Shown here in pieces: positions 47,499 through 58,202 of a DNA stretch of 64,000 nt. Numbering within the stretch: the stretch's first letter is position 1; every line of letters begins with the position of its first letter. The notes beneath the pieces are model-generated. The model was not told the origin of the DNA. It ran no database searches and was given only the letters and a program-made list of their open reading frames with translations. This stretch comes from Viola odorata (Eukaryota; Streptophyta; Magnoliopsida; Malpighiales; Violaceae). A program made the position numbers and the translations under genes. The stretch is taken from assembly GCA_963691705.1 (NCBI GenBank), contig OY829539.1, forward strand, positions 21,002,407-21,066,406. Reading direction: 5' to 3'.

Positions 47499-48564
47499 TC
47501 CCACCCTTGAACAATTTTAAACTTCTTGCCCTCGAGGAGGGTTCTGAACAATTTCATTGCTTTCTTTTATTTGGGTTATACTGTACTACTTTAAATTTGC
47601 TTAAACTCATTTGTGTGCCCTTCCCGCATTGAGGACAATGCGCTGCCTAAGTGTGGGGAGGGATTTATTGTGTGTTTTGAATGTTTGTTTGCATGACTGC
47701 GTGTTTACGGATTTTTCAACTTTTTTGGAATTTTCTTTTAGTCCTTGTTAGGAAATTTTGCCACTGCCCGTTTTAAAACCCTTATTGATTGGCATGTATT
47801 TTTTGATTTCTGATGCATAGGAGAAACATAAAATTCATCACATCTATGCCTGAGCATGCATTTCTAGACCTGCTAGCCCTTATATCCTACCATGCCCTAG
47901 ACACCAGTAGTCACAATTTGAACCCGTGAGCACTTTGAGCTTCATGCCCTTTATTCATGTGTGATAATGCTTGGCTAGGCACTGTCTAGGTTTGCATAAT
48001 ATCCCTGGGTATAGGCACTTTTAGATGAGGGAAAGCAACGAAACGACGAGGAAACTTTGCAAAATTTTAAATTTCTTTCTTCCCTTCTTTTCTCTCCGAA
48101 TTTTATCTCTCTCTCTTCTTCCTTTTCATGCCCTCGATTCCCATTCTCCATTCTCTTCTAACCATTTGCTCCTTTTCATTGTCCTTTCCTTGGCAGGTGA
48201 GTAACACTCTTCATCACAAAGGCAAGGGCTAGATTCCGAAGAAGACAAGTGTGGGGAGAAGATATTATCAAAGGCACGAAAAGAGCTACAGTAGAAATTA
48301 AGATTCGAGGCCACGACAGCATCTCAGTATTACTTCCTCGCCACTCTAGAATTTAAGTGTGGGGAAGTAAAAGTCAATTCCCAAGGCCTCGGAATCAAGC
48401 GCCACAAAGCAGTATTTAAAACCCTGCCAGCCCAGCTCTAGTGCAGAAAAAGAGAGAAGTTAAATGCAGACGCAAGTTTCAAGAAAATTAAATGTGGATG
48501 CAAGTTTCAAGCTGAAAAAGAAGAAAAGTAAATGCCTGGTCTGTCTACTTTTATTCCATCTTCT

Positions 48565-48627
48565 TAAAAAAATAAAAAAATAAAAAAATAAAAAAATAAA
48601 AAAATAAAAAAATAAAAAAATAAAAAA
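48565..48627 (+). repeat. (TAAAAAAA)n microsatellite, about 8 units
   Basis: Eight-base units of T plus seven A in a perfect row within the Athila 3' untranslated region. It is prone to length change. Confidence 0.9.
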
Positions 48628-49335
48628 TTTGAATAAAAGCAAAGCGAGCATTCCAGAAGGCAACCTCTCGAGCCCCCGAAGCACAACAACGATCTTCCCC
48701 ACTGGAAGAAGCTGAAGCCATCATCTAGCACCCGCCTTCAGCCTCTTCAGCGAGTGTTGCACAACAACGATCTCCCCCACTGGAAGAAGCCGAAGTCATC
48801 ATCTAGCCCCCGCCTTCAGCCAAGGAATCCCCCCTCCAGATTTGTTCTCTTCTCTTCTTTCTCCTTCTCTCCTCTTTTCTTTTCCTTTTCATTCTCTCTG
48901 TTCCTTTTATCTCGCTCCACCCCTGTCTCTCTTCTGCTCCTTCTCCTTTCATTTTATTTTCTTTATTTTCTGCAAAGTCATCTCTGATTGTTAGATTGCA
49001 CTCGCATGTGACCTACAGTACTTGGATTGACGTGCAAACTCTGCTTGTGTTGTGTCATTTGCATACTTGAGTGATAGCCTAAACACATATCTTGTTTCGA
49101 GAATGAGTGCAAACACATATCTAGGTGAGGACTGCTGGTGAATAGGCTTGGTCTGGGAAAGTCTGGTTGATGGGGTCGTTATTCCATCAGCCAGATACAG
49201 GTGCTTTTCTAGGTCTAGATTTGTTCTGGTCAAGTGTAGTTTGTCGAATGTCATGTCTATTCTGTGTGTTGGGTGTTGAAGATGTATGTTAGTGCATGAG
49301 GTGGTTTTCCAATTTTGTTAATGCTCGAGGGCGAG

Positions 49336-49359
49336 CATTGGGGGCAGTGTGGGGATGTT
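49336..49359 (+). other. Polypurine tract of the Athila element
   Basis: TTGGGGGCAGTGTGGGGATG immediately precedes the 3' LTR start TGATAGCATG. It is the plus-strand primer position. Confidence 0.75.
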
Positions 49360-50940
49360 TGATAGCATGTCTCATAAGCATGATTTTGCCTTCTTTTCTA
49401 GCCCTTTCGGGGGCTTGACTCTGCCATTTGATCCTTATTTCTATCTTTATTGCAGATCAGAGTCAATAGAAGGAAAAGATCGGAAAGAAGCGTTTTTGGA
49501 GTATTCTTGAGGATTTTCAGCTTCAAGGCCTAGAAGTCCAGATTGTTGTCGAGGTCTAGACGCGAACCAGACCAGTGAGTAGTCTCTCGGCCACGACAAA
49601 TCTGCATCTTCTCTTAATCGAAACCAAAAGAGAAGCATCTCCAAAGATCCGCACGGGATTCCGTGCGCTTCCAGAAGCTGTCAGGCGCGCCATGATTCTA
49701 GAATATTCCCCTGAAGGACATGTGCTGTCACGTCCCTATTCATCCTCCTCCCCTTTAGCTGTTTTTGTCCCCTAGCTAGCTTTAGCCTATATAAACTAAG
49801 TTTTAGGGTTTTGTGTGAGGACAGTTGGCCTAGGCAATTAATACATCACTCTCTCTTACCCTAATTTCTGGGGATCATCTCCTCTTAGCATTTTGGAGCA
49901 GTCGCCAACTTTGTAAAAAGGGAAGCTTTTGATTAATACTATTTCATCTTTTTGGTTTCTTCTAATCCTTCTCTTTTATTGATTGTATGTTTATTATCAT
50001 CTATTGCTTATATTCTATTATGAGTAGCTAAGTTCCATCTTCTTAGTAAAGGGTGTTTCGAGGGTTGTAGGGTTCGGTTAGGAGGCCTAATGCATGCTTA
50101 ATATATTCTCTTGTGACATATAATTGTTTACCGTTTTAATCCCATGCTCATTTAGGAATGTTAAGGGCCTGATCAACTGTTGATATTTCTGCATGAGTAC
50201 TGTCATTCTCTTGGTTATAACTGACGCGAAGTCTTGAGTTAGAGTAGACACCTAGTGGAGGCTGCGCGAGAGGCCTCTGTCTAGGGGTAAACGGTTATTT
50301 AGGGTATGCGATACGAGTCTGACAAGCTGAGCTATCGTGCCCTAGATCTGTCTTACCTCCCCTTCATGGGCGTTCTGAGTAGTGCCTCCCCGCATTCGTG
50401 CCTCGGAGGACGGCGGAACGTCAAGGTCACCTCATATGTGAAAACGGGGGGTGACTTTTATCTAAGAAGGTAAGTAGGGGATGCGGTGTGGAAACGCGGT
50501 CCTTATAGAAGGTCTGTACATGAGTCTAGAATATTTTTGTGCCAATGACTAACTGATCTAGAAAATAACCCGAGAACACCTTTTGCTAAGATTCCTTCCT
50601 ATTTGATTTATATCTCTCTAATTACTTTTCTTGCTTTTCTTGCTCCCGATTGCGTTTTGTTTTCTAGCCCTGGATTGTGATTTCATTTCGTGCCCTAGAT
50701 AAGAAGTTTTACTTATTCGTCTTGTTAGCTCCTGATCCTGAGTTGATTAGTTCACTAATCAACATAAACCCCTCCCCCCGTGTTATTTGTCCCTTCTCTG
50801 TCGCACTTTCTCCCTGTCATACATTTTTATTAACATATTTATCCTTCAATCTCTGTGGTTCGACCCTGACTTGCCCTGTACACATTTAATTGTGCATTTA
50901 GGCATCATGATAAATTTGAAGTATATTTGACTGACGATCA
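49360..50940 (+). repeat. 3' LTR of the Athila element
   Basis: 1581 bp, the direct repeat of 25820-27394, ending GACGATCA and followed by target duplication GCTAC (50941-50945). A TATATAAA box lies at 49788-49795. Confidence 0.95.
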
Positions 50941-50945
50941 GCTAC

Positions 50946-51200
50946 CGTTGAAGCACAAGATATAATGCTTCCATCATTATAGTATATTTGGTATACTATA
51001 ATGAAACCAAGACATGTGCCCTTGGAAGAAATGACATTTTCTATTAGTATAGTATATTTGGTAACACAAAATTGGTAATTTGGAGATTAAGAATGTAGAT
51101 TGATCATGACAAAGTCAACAAACTTGACTTTTCTCTATATCAATGCCATTGGCAAAATTATGAATTCTATTCAGAAGACCTTTCTAGCCAAACTAACAAT
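50946..51200. other. Flank of the Athila insertion, nothing recognised
   Basis: AT-rich sequence. The phrase TATAGTATATTTGGTA occurs twice (about 50976 and 51047). Its last eight bases are the left duplication of the next hAT element. Confidence 0.5.
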
Positions 51201-52264
51201 TAGGGGTGGTAAATAAGCGGGTATGAGTAATAATTAAATAGGTATAGGTGGATATGATGCTGGGTATGAGTATCATACCCATTTATTACCCATATAATTT
51301 TTTAAATGGGTACCCATACCCATTTACACCCATTTAAATCATACTCACTCAATAAATATAAGTTTTTTATTAAGTAAGATTAAAAATACTATGTTTGACC
51401 AAAAAAAATGTAGATTTTGACAAAGTTTGACTATGTGACTCGATTTTGACTATGCATGCTGATTCTATCGTTTAGGCTCGGGTTTGACTGTTTAGGCTCG
51501 GGTTTGACCGTTTAGGCTCGGGTTTTATCATTTAGGCTCGGGTTTGACCATTTAGGCTCGGGCTTTATCGTTTGGGCTCGTGTTTGACCGTTTAGTCTCG
51601 GGTTTGACCATTTTACTAAACATTTATCTAACAGAACTCGAACTTTCAGTGTCAACTCGATCAAAATAAAATAGTTAATAATTATTAATTAATTAAGTAA
51701 AGCCCAAATGATAACATATATCATTTAAGTTTATATATTTATTTTAACATTAATAATTTAATATTAATTATAAGAATAGTTACGAAAATTTTAAATTAAT
51801 TCAAAATATATTTAAATAATTTTGAATGGTCCATGGCCATGGTTGGTTTTTTCATGCTTTGAAGAAGAAAACCATGAGTGATCCCATGAAAAGTATAAAA
51901 TCCATTTTTAAAAGATTAAAGAAAATAAGAAAAGTGGATATAGAATTACTCATCTTGAGATAGAGATTACGTTGTTGTAGTTTTTAATTTATTTTGTTCA
52001 TTATATAGAGTAAGAAAATTAAATTTATTTAAAAAAGAAAAATAAAAAATATGAGAGAGAGGAGAAGGAGAGGCATACGGTTGGCTTAGATTTAATTGGG
52101 TACCCATACCCAAACTCAATTAAACCCATATATTTTAGTTTAAATGAGTATATACTCATTTATACCCATTTAAAAATTTAGCTAACTCATTTTAATACCC
52201 ATACCCATTTAATTAATTAGATATGGATGTATAATGGGGTATGAGTATATATTTGTCACCCTTA
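51201..52264. mobile_element. Non-autonomous hAT element with internal minisatellite
   Basis: The left end TAGGGGTGGTAAAT and right end ATTTGTCACCCTTA form imperfect inverted repeats. The flanks CTAACAAT (51193-51200) and CTAACAAC (52265-52272) are an 8-bp duplication with one mismatch. The words TACCCATTT/AAATGGGTA are densely repeated at both subterminal regions, as expected for hAT transposase binding. No transposase sequence was recognised. The terminal TAGGGGTG is shared with the element at 1263. Confidence 0.8.
51468..51613. repeat. 20-bp minisatellite inside the hAT element, about 7 units
   Basis: TTTAGGCTCGGGTTTGACCG and close variants (TTTATCG/TTTGACCA at the variable end) run head to tail seven times. 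It is confined to this element as far as the window shows. Confidence 0.85.
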
Positions 52265-52979
52265 CTAACAACTGCCGCATTAAATTAACGTAATGTTATT
52301 TAATATTATATAACCATTTAAAAATAAATAAATGAGAGATAATGGTACCAACCTCTCCCTCACTTACTAACCCTAAATTATGAAATACTTCTCTCATAAG
52401 TTAGGGGTTTCATCCAAAAAAATAAATAAATAGTGTTTCACCTATTTATAAATAAAAAGTAATACAAAAATAAACTTAAAATAATTTATATTTATCAAAA
52501 AAAAATGTAAAGAGAGTTTTGGTTCCTCAAATTTAAATGATATCTCAGAAAAGGTACTAGTACAGTCTCAAATTCAGGTTCGAATTTCATTCCCTCTTAT
52601 TAAAAAAAAATTAATATAATTTTTGATATTTTCTTATTTATATTGAATTTTTTAAACTATTATTATTATTTAAATATTTTCATATTTAAAATTTGAATTA
52701 TATTTGGAAAATATTTGCAATTATTTTTTATTTTTTATTTAAAAATGTATTGAACTCTAATTTTTGTGTAACTCTGATAGAGGGGGAGATTGGTTAGGGC
52801 TAGTAGCTTACGGACTAATATCATGATTTTAAAACGCGAGAGGGTACTTCATTATCAATGATATAGGTTAGAGGAGATCGGTACATTACTACATCAAATA
52901 TCTATATGAAACATAAATATTTTACCGTAAAAAGAATATTGTAAAAATACAAACATTGTTTTTTTTGTGATAAAAAAAT
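52265..52979. other. AT-rich intergenic DNA
   Basis: No gene. A CAGGTTCGAATTTC phrase near 52577, followed by an A9 run near 52601, resembles the B-box and tail of a tRNA-derived SINE, but no A box or ends could be placed. Confidence 0.35.
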
Positions 52980-53335
52980 GCAAACAAAGCTTAAAAAAAA
53001 ACACTTAATTAATCACCTATGGACTATTTATTTATTTAATAACCCTTCTACACTTTTATATTTTTGTTTAATCGATATCACCCCACCGTTAAAAATAGCT
53101 TACGCGTCATGAACTCTATTACAAAAAGTTGCCATGTCAGCGAAAAGTCAGTGACATGGTAACTTTTCGCTGATGTGATAACTTTTTTTAACGAAGTACA
53201 TAATACGTTAGCTATTTTTAACGGTGTGGGGTAATTAATAAAAATATACAAATTTAGGGGTCATTAAAATAAATAAATAGTCTAGGGGTGATTTATTAAA
53301 ACATTAAAATTTAAGGTTTTTTTTGCTTTAAAAGT
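52980..53335. mobile_element. Hairpin MITE with arms of about 175 bp
   Basis: The two halves are inverted copies. CACCCCACCGTTAAAAATAGC on the left pairs with GCTATTTTTAACGGTGTGGGG on the right. GGACTATTTATTTATTTAATAACCC pairs with the corresponding right-hand phrase, and the core GTTGCCATGTCAGCGAAAAGT with its inverse. There is no coding capacity. The exact ends and target duplication are unclear. A single-arm relative lies at 57345-57435. Confidence 0.75.
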
Positions 53336-54183
53336 AATTTTTATGCCAATTTGGAAAAAAAATGTGGATTTTTGAAATAAATTTTGAAAACATTGGACAT
53401 GTGGATTTGCACTAATTTAGCAAATAAATCCTTCCATTGCCCATTTTATTTATCTTAATAATAAACCCAATATTTTTAACAAAAATGAAATTATATAATT
53501 CACACTAATACAAATAAATAATCTTTTTGTTAATAATCACCACTGGCTCTTTGATCTCTAGATAAGCTTATATTTTGTGCACTAATATATGTAAAAAGAA
53601 TGTAAATCTATTTAGACTTTCAAGAAATGCGTTCGTTAGCATCAACAAGGATATTTTCCTAATCTACTATATTAATGCGCTGATATTTCTCTATAAATAA
53701 TTTTTTTTCTTATTTTGTTTATCCAATAAACAAATTTATACAAAAGGATAAATACAATATTACTAGATATAGTCATTTATTTCCTTATATAACCAAAAAT
53801 GGAAGAAACCTTATCAAGAAAAAAATAATAGAGAAAAAAACAATTCAATTAATCTCACATAATATTTAACACAAACATGCATATATAAGTATAATTTTGC
53901 GATATATATAAATATAGCTTTGTGATATATATAAAGGGAAATAAATATATGTTTACTTAAGAAAAAAACATGTCAAAAGTATGTACTTGTATATACAAAC
54001 GTCTATAATACTATTTATATATTTACTAAATAAAAATAGAAATTATTTATAGTTAGACTAAGTTACCTCTTCATTAATGGTAAAATAGTAAACTCAAAAG
54101 TTTCGCACACCTTTTAAATGTAGATTTTAAAATTTTTTTGTTTGTGAATGTATGTGTTTAATAATTGGTTTGTGTGGTGGCAA
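53336..54183. other. AT-rich intergenic DNA upstream of the GDSL fragment
   Basis: No exon of the GDSL gene 5' half, nor any other gene, could be recognised. Confidence 0.45.
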
Positions 54184-54959
54184 AGACTTTACCAAATGGA
54201 TGCTAGAAAGTTTGTAATTGGTAATGTTGGACCGCTAGGATGCATACCATACCAGAAAACCATAAATCAACTGAATGAAGATCAATGTGTGGAGTTGGCT
54301 AATTAGCTGGCAATTCAGTACAATGGGCGATTGAAGGATTTACTTGCTGAATTACACGACTAACTTCCTGGATCCACATTTGTTCATGCCAATGTCTTTT
54401 CTCTCGTTATGGAACTCATCACAAATTATGACAAATACGATACGTTGTTTGTGATAATCAGGAAGGAAGTACATACCCATAGCTCAGGGTATTTCGTGCA
54501 AATATTTAATTAGTGTTGTATATTGAAGGATTTACGACGTCGAGTAGAGCTTGCTGTGGGAATGGGGGGCAGTATCCCGGGATAATTCCATGCGGACCAA
54601 CGTCTACGATGTGCCAAGATCTGACCACGATATTTTTTTTTTGAGTATTTTAAAGGGAAAGCAAGCGAGCTGAATGAAAAATTGAAAAAATGCTTAAGAG
54701 TATTTATATCCGTTACTAAATAACAAATATTCAAATAAACTTAACAAAAAGATAAAAAAAAATAATATATTGATTATACAACGATTAGTATGGATTTTTC
54801 CTATATAATACACCTGCATCTGCATGTGTACGCCCACTGAAATAGGCATTGTCATGTTAACATAATTGGTATTGTTATTCTTATTTAAAAAGAAAAAATA
54901 AAATTATGTGATTGTTTTTAATAAATAAATATGAGGAAAAAGAAAAGAAAAGTAAGAGA

Positions 54960-55092
54960 AATATAATAATAATAATTAAAAAAAAACTGTTATTAAAGAA
55001 AAGAAACGTAAGAAATGGGATTTGAACCCACACCCTCTTACAAGGGCAAGAATTTAAACTTGATGCATCAAACCACTCAACGACCTTGTTAT
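54960..55092 (-). repeat. tRNA-like/SINE head
   Basis: On the minus strand the sequence runs GTCGTTGAGTGGTTTGATGC (A-box-like), a CTTGTAAG loop between CCC and GGG, then GGGTTCAAATCCCA (B box) with T-rich sequence after it. This is the layout of a tRNA-derived SINE promoter. The acceptor and T stems do not close into a normal tRNA, so it is not called as a tRNA gene. It is part of the DNA interrupting the GDSL pseudogene. Confidence 0.4.
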
Positions 55093-55118
55093 TATTGTTT
55101 AACATTGCTTAGTAAATA

Positions 55119-55370
55119 CTCCCTCCGTCCCCAAAAGGATGACTTCCTCGCATCCCAATATTCAGTAGAGAACGCATATCGAGGAGGCCGGATGAGGCGC
55201 TATTTGACCCCAAAAAATCCGAAATTTTTTGTTAGCGTACGTTAACGTACTTCCCAGAAAAAATTAGGGGCAAAATTGTCTCAAATAGTGAGTTTGCCGG
55301 CCGTTTTAAGACACGTGCTGAAACAGTAAAAGCAAAAGCTAAAACGTCATCCTTTTGGGGACGGAGGGAG
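55119..55370. mobile_element. Stowaway MITE (252 bp) in the GDSL pseudogene
   Basis: CTCCCTCCGTCCCCAAAAGG and CCTTTTGGGGACGGAGGGAG are perfect terminal inverted repeats of at least 24 bp, flanked by TA (55117-55118 and 55371-55372). The perfect ends suggest a fairly recent insertion. It is non-coding. Confidence 0.93.
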
Positions 55371-55870
55371 TACTAAATAACCCTAAACTTAGACAGGACA
55401 CGTGTCTCAACATTGGCACCGCCCCTGCTTACCATCCAAGTGAAGCTGCCAATGTTCTTCTTGCCAAGCAACTTCATGATGGAGAACCCAAGTACATTTC
55501 TCCCATGAATCTTAGACAACTTCGAGACCTTTAATGTTTTTGTGTAACAGTGCCTGTACTGCTACTTGCAATATTTCAGTGTGCTTTCAATTCTTGGAGC
55601 AAGAGCTCTTGTTTTCTTGTGTCCATCAAGATCTGGTGTTACTTGCTCTGTTTAAACTATAAAACTTTTACTACATGATATGTTTGATAATATTATGGGC
55701 AAAAATGCAGAGTAAAAGTTTGTTAAGGAACAAATGCTGTGATGTCCTGCATTTATAACTAATCAGAAATGATTACGGATACAATTTGATGTTGGAAATT
55801 GAAGGAGCTGGTAGACGATTAGCTACTCAATTATTGGATACATGAATCAAGCTAATGGTAGTAATAATAC

Positions 55871-57002
55871 TCAAAAGTGGATTTGGTAGACCGGAGACAT
55901 ATCGGGATAAAACAAGCCAAAATGCTGCTCACTTCTTGCTGCCTTCTGGTCTTCGTTAAACAACGCAAATATGTAAGTCTCTAGTCCTCTGCCTGGCCTT
56001 TTAGGAGTCCCAACAAGTGTTAACATCCGCTGAACCAAGTTCTCATTGTACGTTTGCGCATTAATCATGGTCGCCATCGCATTCCCCATCGGATGGCCAT
56101 CCTGTCTCAGACACAACAACCTCAACACCCGGCGCACTGCTCTTTTCGAGGGCCCAATACAAGGCATCGACTGAAGCGTGTAGCAAATTAGTGTATCCGA
56201 GCGGTCCATCCTGCACAATCACTTGAGTTGTGTTGCCGAATGCATAATCCAGGCTGATGTGAGTTGGGTCACTACGGTATGCGAAATAGGGGTACGCATT
56301 GTATAACAAAGGATAGTTGTTAGTCTGCAGGAATTGAGCGATTGGTTCCATAATAGCAGCCACGTGCACCTGCTGATGGGGGATAGGATGGGTTTACCAC
56401 ATTCTGAGCAACAGCTGTGGATACAGGAATCTGGAGATTGCAGCAATCAGTGCTTTTTGAAGGCCCATCATTGCAGGGAGCACAGAGTTTGCTAGGTCGC
56501 TCGGGATTACTTCGTTCCCGACACCAATGCATCGAATCTTGACAGTTGCTGCATATGGGACTACATTGGTTTGAACCCAATTCGCAGCAAATGCTGGATC
56601 GCTGCCTAACGAGGGGAGATCGTTGTTTACAACTCCGAGAATGAGTTCAATTCCTGAATTCTGCAATGCGCTCAAGATGTCAGGATTCGGGTTGAAAATG
56701 TTATTGGATTTGCACAAAGCCACTGCCTGAGCGGGGGCTGGAATGTTGTCTGCAACCGTCCCATAGTTAACTCCTATGCCTTGAGCTCCTGCAATGCATA
56801 AATCAGGAATTCCAAATTATTTAAGATGATCCATGTATTTTTTAATTAATTATTTATTGATTATCAAATTATACTATAGTAAATGAAAGATGTGAGTGTG
56901 AATTAAGCATTTTAAATGTTATTATGGAGCTATACCAGCAAAACTATTGAGGTCAAGCAGCAGAATTGCTGATGCAAGGCAAAAGAAGACAGAGAAATGC
57001 AT
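55871..57002 (-). pseudogene. GH17 glucan endo-1,3-beta-glucosidase pseudogene
   Basis: Exon 1 (57002-56936) encodes a signal peptide MHFSVFFCLASAILLLDL. After a GT-AG intron, exon 2 (start near 56788) reads AQGIGVNYGTVADNIPAP, the mature start of plant glucanases. These hydrolyse callose and fungal beta-1,3-glucan in the apoplast or vacuole. The acid/base site VGNEV and nucleophile site VVSETGWPS are both present, as is the C-terminal TPKRPGRGLETYIFALFNED and HFGLFYPDMSPVYQIHF. The frame is broken by an in-frame loss after CKSNNI (missing the usual RxRLF), a one-base deletion near 56437, a small deletion and frame change near 56372, and another near 56088. Decay is light, so loss of function may be recent. 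Confidence 0.88.
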
Positions 57003-57084
57003 TCTGATTTCTGAATTTTTGAGGCTCAGGAGGTGTTTTATACCAGTTGGCTATGTACATGTCTATGGCTTTGAGGGTTGGGCT

Positions 57085-57094
57085 CTTTTTATAG
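57085..57094 (-). promoter_or_regulatory. TATA box of the GH17 pseudogene
   Basis: CTATAAAAAG on the minus strand, 83-92 bases before the ATG at 57002. It predicts a transcription start near 57060 and a leader of about 55 bases. The promoter looks intact although the coding sequence is not. Confidence 0.65.
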
Positions 57095-57344
57095 CTGTTT
57101 TCTGATACTGAAATTGAACTAAAAATGGAAAACTGTAAGGGACTTTTGTCGCCACATACAATTGCTTCACCATTCTTCTCTGTTGCAAATCCTGTTTTAT
57201 GCTTCAATAGGAAACAATTTCTTAGCCCTTCAAAGAAAAAACAGAAACTACAACTTATAGAAAGGTTTGGTTCAATCCATAAGATAAGCATTGTTCTTGA
57301 TTTTATCTAAGGAAACTTTTATTTATCTTCATAAGCAATTTTTT

Positions 57345-57435
57345 TTACGAGAAGTAAACTATTTTTAATGGTGGAGTAATTAAACAAAAAATATATAATT
57401 TAGAAGAGTCATTAAATAATTAAAACATTAGTTTA
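57345..57435. repeat. Single arm of the 52980-53335 MITE family
   Basis: AAACTATTTTTAATGGTGGAGTAATTAA and the following TTTAGAAGAGTCATTAAAT phrase match the right arm of the hairpin MITE (GCTATTTTTAACGGTGTGGGG, TTTAGGGGTCATTAAAA). The other arm is missing. Confidence 0.55.
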
Positions 57436-57468
57436 AGTAATAATTCTAACTCTTTATTTTAAATTGTA

Positions 57469-57656
57469 CTCATTCCTGTCTTAAATTAAATAGCATTTTT
57501 AGAATTTTATAAAAACATGGAAAACAATTATTGTTGCCTTTTTAACTGATTACGTAAATCTATTTCTAAAGTAAAGTTAGTGTGAAATTTAAAATAAAAC
57601 ACAAGGACAAATGAAACCCAAGTAAACAAACATCTTTTAATTTGGGACAGAGGAAG
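57469..57656. mobile_element. Stowaway MITE (188 bp), eroded
   Basis: CTCATTCCTGTCTTAAATTA and TAATTTGGGACAGAGGAAG are imperfect inverted ends, flanked by TA (57467-57468 and 57657-57658). The inward ATAGCATTTTTAGAA / AACATCTTTTAATT layout fits Stowaway. More diverged than the copies at 22222 and 55119. Confidence 0.7.
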
Positions 57657-57658
57657 TA

Positions 57659-58202
57659 ATTCATTAGTTAATTAAATTGAGTCTCTTATGATTTTCAAGA
57701 GAAACTTATTTAAAAAAATCTAAAAATTAATGATAATATTAAATTAAAGAACCAAGGAAATGTCAAGAATCCGATAGGGACTAAATTGACAACAAAGAGA
57801 TGTATACAAATATCGTTTGCTTTCAAATTGGAGGGCCATGACTTGGGAAAATTCTACACTGCTCTGGAATGTCATTTCTCCTTTAGTCAGTTACTTGTCA
57901 TGAGTGGTGAAATCGACTATTTTAACTCCAAATGATTATGATCATTGACTAGTGATAGATCCACAGTTTATATGAGTTAATGTAAATTGATTCCGTATCC
58001 ACAGTAGCTTAACTATAAGCGGAGTTGGGAATCAATTTCTTGTAACTGTCACCAGAGCACCGGACTATTTGCAATCAACGCTGGATTGTTCCAGAACTAC
58101 TTTTCCATCTCTAATAGAGAGAAGATAATTGGGGTCTGCATTGCAGAAAACCTTAAACCATACTATCATACGGAGGTAGGACTCGAACCTCAAACCATAC
58201 TA
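57659..58202. other. Intergenic, nothing recognised
   Basis: No gene. A GGACTCGAACCTC phrase near 58180 (reverse B-box-like) is isolated. Confidence 0.4.

Larger units (their letters stand above)
47499..49359 (+). other. Athila 3' untranslated region with reiterated purine tracts
   Basis: Non-coding. The phrase AAGTGTGGGGA or CAGTGTGGGGA occurs at about 47650, 48248, 48354 and 49346, the last being the functional-position polypurine tract next to the LTR. Another repeated segment, AACAACGATCT(T/C)CCCCACTGGAAGAAGC, is found near 48687 and 48762. Confidence 0.7.
25820..50940 (+). mobile_element. Athila-lineage Ty3/gypsy retrotransposon carrying a nested element
   Basis: A complete but dead element: 5' LTR 25820-27394, tRNA-Asp primer site, gag, protease, RT-RNase H, integrase, an env-like ORF, purine tract, and 3' LTR 49360-50940. 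The 5-bp target duplication GCTAC is exact at 25815-25819 and 50941-50945. Without the inserted Tat element (32276-44209 plus its duplication) it is about 13.2 kb, normal for Athila. LTR copies differ at several dozen positions, roughly 3 percent by eye, so it is considerably older than its guest. Reading frames are broken by 14 in-frame stops (12 of them TAG), two frameshifts and the nested insertion. Confidence 0.95.
54184..55534 (+). pseudogene. GDSL esterase/lipase pseudogene (3' half only)
   Basis: Three blocks match the second half of plant GDSL lipases, secreted serine esterases. 54184-54460 reads RLYQMDARKFVIGNVGPLGC, QLNEDQCVELAN, a stop, LAIQYNGRLKDLLAELHD, a stop, then HANVFSLVMELITNYDKY. 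54528-54626 reads GFTTSSRACCGNGGQYPGII and PCGPTSTMCQDLTT. 55424-55534 reads PAYHPSEAANVLLAKQLHDG and EPKYISPMNLRQLRDL, then TAA. About 0.8 kb of repeat DNA, including a Stowaway MITE, separates the last two blocks inside what should be one exon. It removes the Asp of the DxxH catalytic motif while leaving the His. The 5' exons with the GDSL serine are absent, and the donor after NYDKY reads AT instead of GT. Non-functional. Confidence 0.88.

Noticed and set aside
53900..54180. Upstream exons of the GDSL lipase
   Set aside because: No reading frame with GDSL block I or III motifs was found on the plus strand. The gene appears 5'-truncated.
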